64,000 nt of DNA, taken from contig JARGNG010000013.1 of assembly GCA_029213265.1 (NCBI GenBank), positions 57,985 through 121,984 of the forward strand. Reading direction: 5' to 3'. The DNA is from Verrucomicrobiales bacterium. Its GTDB lineage: Bacteria; Verrucomicrobiota; Verrucomicrobiia; Verrucomicrobiales; DEV007. Positions within the stretch are counted from its first letter, which is position 1. The number at the start of each line of letters is the position of its first letter. The notes under the pieces are model-generated. The model searched no databases. It was given only the letters and a program-made list of their open reading frames with translations, and was not told the origin of the DNA. Positions 61,330 through 64,000 of this stretch are shown in pieces. A program made the position numbers and the translations under genes.

Positions 61330-62214
61330 ATGGGGAAACCGATACGAACGCTCATGACCAGCCTGACGGTAGCGGGTTTCACCTTGTTCTGTCTCGCGCA
61401 GGATACGGCAACGAATTATAAACCGACCTGGTTTGGCGTTTCCGACGGGGAAATGCCTGAAGATCCCCGGCATTGGCGCGGCGGACGATTCTACGATTTT
61501 CCCGACTGGCAGGTGAGCCAGGATCTTCCCAACGACGTTTTCACGTTTGCCCGGCTTCGCTACAACTCCGGCACCTGGATGGGGCAACGGGCCAAGTGGA
61601 TGATCGATTACCCGGATAGTGAGCTCAACTTCTCCTACCGGCTCCAACAACTCACTTCACTGGAGGTAAACCCGAAAGGGGCCATCGTCGATATCGATCC
61701 CGAGCAACTCCGTCACTACCCTTTCATTTACATGATCGAACCCGGAGACATCTGGCTTACCGACGAAGAGGCCATGATCCTCCGTGACTATCTTCTCAAC
61801 GGCGGGTTCATCATGGTCGACGATTTCTGGGGAATCTACGAATGGAAGAATTTCCACCGCGCCTTGAAACAGATCTTCCCGGATCGGGACTATGTGGAGT
61901 TGGAGCTCGAACACCCGATTTTTCACATGGTGTTCGATGTGGAGATCAAACCGCAAATTCCGGCGGTCGGGATGGCTCAAATGGGACGGGAGGAGGGCAT
62001 CACCTACGAGTGGAACAAACCCGGCTCCGAGACGCCCCACTACCGGGCGATCCTCGACGACGAGGGACGTATCTGCATGATGATCTGCTTCAACACCGAC
62101 CTCGGGGACGGATGGGAAGAGGAGGGAACCGATCCCTGGTACTTCCGCGAATTCTCGGAAAAGTATGCCTACCCTCTCGGGATCAACATCGTTTTCTACG
62201 CGTTGACCCACTGA
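61330..62214 (+). CDS. Secreted DUF4159 protein
   Basis: The 294-residue product has a signal peptide (TSLTVAGFTLFCLAQ region). The DUF4159 domain is marked by FTFARLRYNSGTWMGQRAKW, WMIDYPDSELNFSYRLQQLT, GGFIMVDDFWGIYEW and ELEHPIFHMVFDV. Related proteins are often encoded next to MoxR/BatA-type genes, which are absent here. Function is unknown. It shares its upstream region with the divergent fur gene. Confidence 0.8.
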   Translation: MGKPIRTLMTSLTVAGFTLFCLAQDTATNYKPTWFGVSDGEMPEDPRHWRGGRFYDFPDWQVSQDLPNDVFTFARLRYNSGTWMGQRAKWMIDYPDSELNFSYRLQQLTSLEVNPKGAIVDIDPEQLRHYPFIYMIEPGDIWLTDEEAMILRDYLLNGGFIMVDDFWGIYEWKNFHRALKQIFPDRDYVELELEHPIFHMVFDVEIKPQIPAVGMAQMGREEGITYEWNKPGSETPHYRAILDDEGRICMMICFNTDLGDGWEEEGTDPWYFREFSEKYAYPLGINIVFYALTH

Positions 62215-62239
62215 GGTTTCCGCCGGAAACAGGCGGAAG

Positions 62240-62950
62240 CTACTCGCCCGGCTTCGGCGGTGTTTTCGGAAGTGGAATCGTTGGTGCTGCCGGGGCACTC
62301 GGCTTTTTCAATGGAATCGGAGCGACAGGATTGGGTGCAGACGGTGCTGCAGGAGCGGGAGCAGCGCCACCGGGCCTGGGAGGAGCCGGAAGTTTCGGGG
62401 CGGCCGGTGCAGCACGGGGAATAGCGGGTGCCGGTCTTGCAGGTCCGGGCGCAGGCGCACCGGGTTTGACCTGATCGAGCTTCACCGTCTGTGCGCCAGC
62501 CGTTGGGGTCTGGGCCGGGAGAGCGACCGCAGGTCTCACCGCCGGGGCGGCCGGTTGCACGGCTGCAGGAGCGGGGACAGATACCTCCTTCGCTTCTTCC
62601 TCGATGGAGGCAACCACTTCAGCCACAGGAGTTGCTTCGAGAATTGCAGAGGGAACAAAGTAAACCGGGATGGTATTCCCAAGAAGAATGCGATCCATCG
62701 GACTCAATTCGACACCGTCGCCGACGGGCGCGCCATTGACCTTGGTGCCGTTGGTCGAGCCATTGTCCATAATTCGATAGGACTCTTCGGTAGCATGAAG
62801 CGCCCCGTGCTGCACCGACACTTCGGAGACAATAACCTGGATTCCGTTGTCAGGACCGCGACCCAAAGTGATCGAATCACCGCTGAGATCATGTCGGGCC
62901 GGATCTTCGCCGGGAATACTAACAATAAGAGAAAATTCTTTCTTTGGCAT
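62240..62950 (-). CDS. FHA domain protein with long Pro/Ala-rich tail
   Basis: The 236-residue product has an FHA domain (residues about 10-90) with DSITLGRGPDNGIQVI and DNGSTNGTKVNG. The rest, from about residue 110, is rich in Pro and Ala and probably disordered. The tail could bind partners or the envelope. It lies downstream of the hydrolase gene and converges with the DUF4159 gene. Confidence 0.8.
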   Translation of the reverse strand: MPKKEFSLIVSIPGEDPARHDLSGDSITLGRGPDNGIQVIVSEVSVQHGALHATEESYRIMDNGSTNGTKVNGAPVGDGVELSPMDRILLGNTIPVYFVPSAILEATPVAEVVASIEEEAKEVSVPAPAAVQPAAPAVRPAVALPAQTPTAGAQTVKLDQVKPGAPAPGPARPAPAIPRAAPAAPKLPAPPRPGGAAPAPAAPSAPNPVAPIPLKKPSAPAAPTIPLPKTPPKPGE

Positions 62951-62995
62951 GGCGGGGATTGTGTGAAATCTGCGGCCACTTGTCAATACGTCCTC

Positions 62996-63853
62996 TCAAT
63001 TCGAACGACTTTTTTGCAACGAAAGCCATGCCCGCACAGAGTTGAGCATCGGCATTCGATTCGCCTCACGAAATGGCTCGTGGCGGGCCCCGTTCAGGAA
63101 AATCATCGTTTTCCCCCCCTCCGGAAGCTTCTTGAAGAATTCCTCGGCCAGGTGCGGGGGGCAGACTTCATCCTCGCTTCCTTCGGTCACAAGAACCGGA
63201 AGCTGCAGAAGCTCAACGATTTCCGAACTCTTCATTTTCAGGCCGGCGAGAATCAGGTCGACTCCTGCCCGCAGGGTAATTCGATTGTGATTCCCGTCGC
63301 GAACATGCTCAGGATCCTCCCCCGCCTCGACATGGTAGCAGTCGGAAGGTCGAACGCCGGTGCTCATTGTAAGCTTAGGAAACCACTTCGCCAATCGCTT
63401 TGCGACAACAATCTTCACTCGGGCCTGCCCCTCTTCCGGGTGCAAAAGCGGAGAGGAAAGCCAAATCCATTTTACATTCCGGAACGCCCGGAGATTTCGC
63501 CCAAAGGTCTGAATGAGAAAAAAGCCGCCGGTGGAATGCGCGAAAATCCCCGCAGGCTCAATTCCCTCCTTTCCCAACACTTCCTCGAGGAGCGGCCCCA
63601 CCGAATCGGTCGAAGGAAGATCCCCCTGTTTCCCTCCGGATCTTCCGTTCCCCGGCCAATCCAGGCCGATGACATCGTACCCCAAACCCGTAAACAGCCG
63701 CACCGCCCATTCGTGCCTTCCGAAATGATCCCCCAACCCATGCAAAATGAGCACTGTCTCCCCGGTCCCGTTTCCGGAAAAGACTCTCTCGACAAAGATG
63801 TCGACTCCTGCCACTGCGCTTCGAAAAGTGCATTCCCTGCGATTGGATACCAT
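62996..63853 (-). CDS. Alpha/beta hydrolase, monoacylglycerol lipase-like
   Basis: The product of about 285 residues has the nucleophile elbow AHSTGGFF with the catalytic Ser, the oxyanion segment LILHGLGDHFGRHEW, the Asp in TEGSEDEVCPP and the His in NGARHEPFREA. The order fits the S33/monoacylglycerol lipase group. The substrate is likely a lipid ester but not certain. An upstream TTG is a possible alternative start. Confidence 0.85.
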   Translation of the reverse strand: MVSNRRECTFRSAVAGVDIFVERVFSGNGTGETVLILHGLGDHFGRHEWAVRLFTGLGYDVIGLDWPGNGRSGGKQGDLPSTDSVGPLLEEVLGKEGIEPAGIFAHSTGGFFLIQTFGRNLRAFRNVKWIWLSSPLLHPEEGQARVKIVVAKRLAKWFPKLTMSTGVRPSDCYHVEAGEDPEHVRDGNHNRITLRAGVDLILAGLKMKSSEIVELLQLPVLVTEGSEDEVCPPHLAEEFFKKLPEGGKTMIFLNGARHEPFREANRMPMLNSVRAWLSLQKSRSN

Positions 63854-63892
63854 ATTTGATCGCAACCTTGCCCCGCACCAAAAATATTCCAG

Positions 63893-63920
63893 TTGCGATT
63901 TTCAAACCCTTCGGTTATTT
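63893..63920 (+). promoter_or_regulatory. Candidate promoter of tRNA-Val
   Basis: TTGCGA and TTATTT are 16 bases apart, ending about 27 bases before the tRNA. Confidence 0.45.
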
Positions 63921-63947
63921 TCGCCGCCCTCCTCAGGGAGGAAAAGT

Positions 63948-64000
63948 GCGCGGTTAGCTCAGGGGTAGAGCATCACCTTGACACGGTGGGGGTCACTGGT
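63948..64000 (+). tRNA. tRNA-Val (GAC), 5' part
   Basis: The gene runs off the right edge. The acceptor strand GCGCGGT, D arm GCTC/GAGC and anticodon arm CACC-TTGACAC-GGTG give anticodon GAC. The T arm begins at the edge of the window. Confidence 0.9.

Overview
The window looks like part of a Verrucomicrobiota chromosome (moderately high GC). The evidence is indirect. It has a long str-S10-spc-alpha ribosomal superoperon with several extended ribosomal proteins, many secreted sulfatase/DUF1080/NHL/M60-type proteins with Sec or Tat signals, a Fur-sufCBD cluster, a UMP-CMP-type kinase with an extra N-terminal domain, and short interspersed repeats between genes. The species cannot be read from the sequence.

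Region 1 (about 1-20,100, minus strand) is the translation superoperon. Read in the direction of transcription it is rpsL, rpsG, fusA, rpsJ, rplC, rplD, rplW, rplB, rpsS, an unrelated exported coiled-coil gene, rplV, rpsC, rplP, rpmC, rpsQ, rplN, rplX, rplE, rpsH, rplF, rplR, rpsE, rplO, secY, map, rpmJ, rpsM, rpsK, rpsD. A strong terminator follows rpsD. rpsN, rpmD, infA, rpoA and rplQ are not in their common places. After the terminator come a degenerate trypsin-like secreted protein and the start of an M32 carboxypeptidase. A promoter and a GC-rich hairpin precede rpsL.

Region 2 (about 20,400-32,200) holds a CAU-anticodon tRNA, an AEC-family permease, a small membrane protein, a decayed beta-helix surface protein gene, a PhnP-like MBL hydrolase, recN, an M1 aminopeptidase with HEAT-like repeats, an arsenosugar pair (arsM, arsS), cysE and a SprT-like protease.

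Region 3 (about 32,200-46,400) is mainly secreted catabolism: a DUF1080-sulfatase-repeat fusion, an FAD oxidoreductase with a Tat signal, an NHL propeller protein, a Tat-exported sulfatase, a LamG/DUF1080-like protein and an M60 peptidase. Mixed in are a UMP-CMP-type nucleotide kinase with an unusual N-terminal domain and a monomeric NADP isocitrate dehydrogenase.

Region 4 (about 46,500-64,000) holds carA, an FHA membrane protein, purA, uppS, a frameshifted ExbD/TolR-like gene, leuS, a type III polyketide synthase, a frameshifted lipoprotein gene, an NdpA/YejK nucleoid protein, a Hint-domain lipoprotein, the fur-sufC-sufB-sufD operon, a DUF4159 protein, a second FHA protein, an alpha/beta hydrolase and the start of tRNA-Val(GAC).

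No CRISPR array, prophage, insertion sequence or recognisable defence system was found. The strongest candidates for new biology are the exported coiled-coil gene inside the S10 operon, the HhH-tailed L22, the two-domain nucleotide kinase and the solitary Hint lipoprotein.
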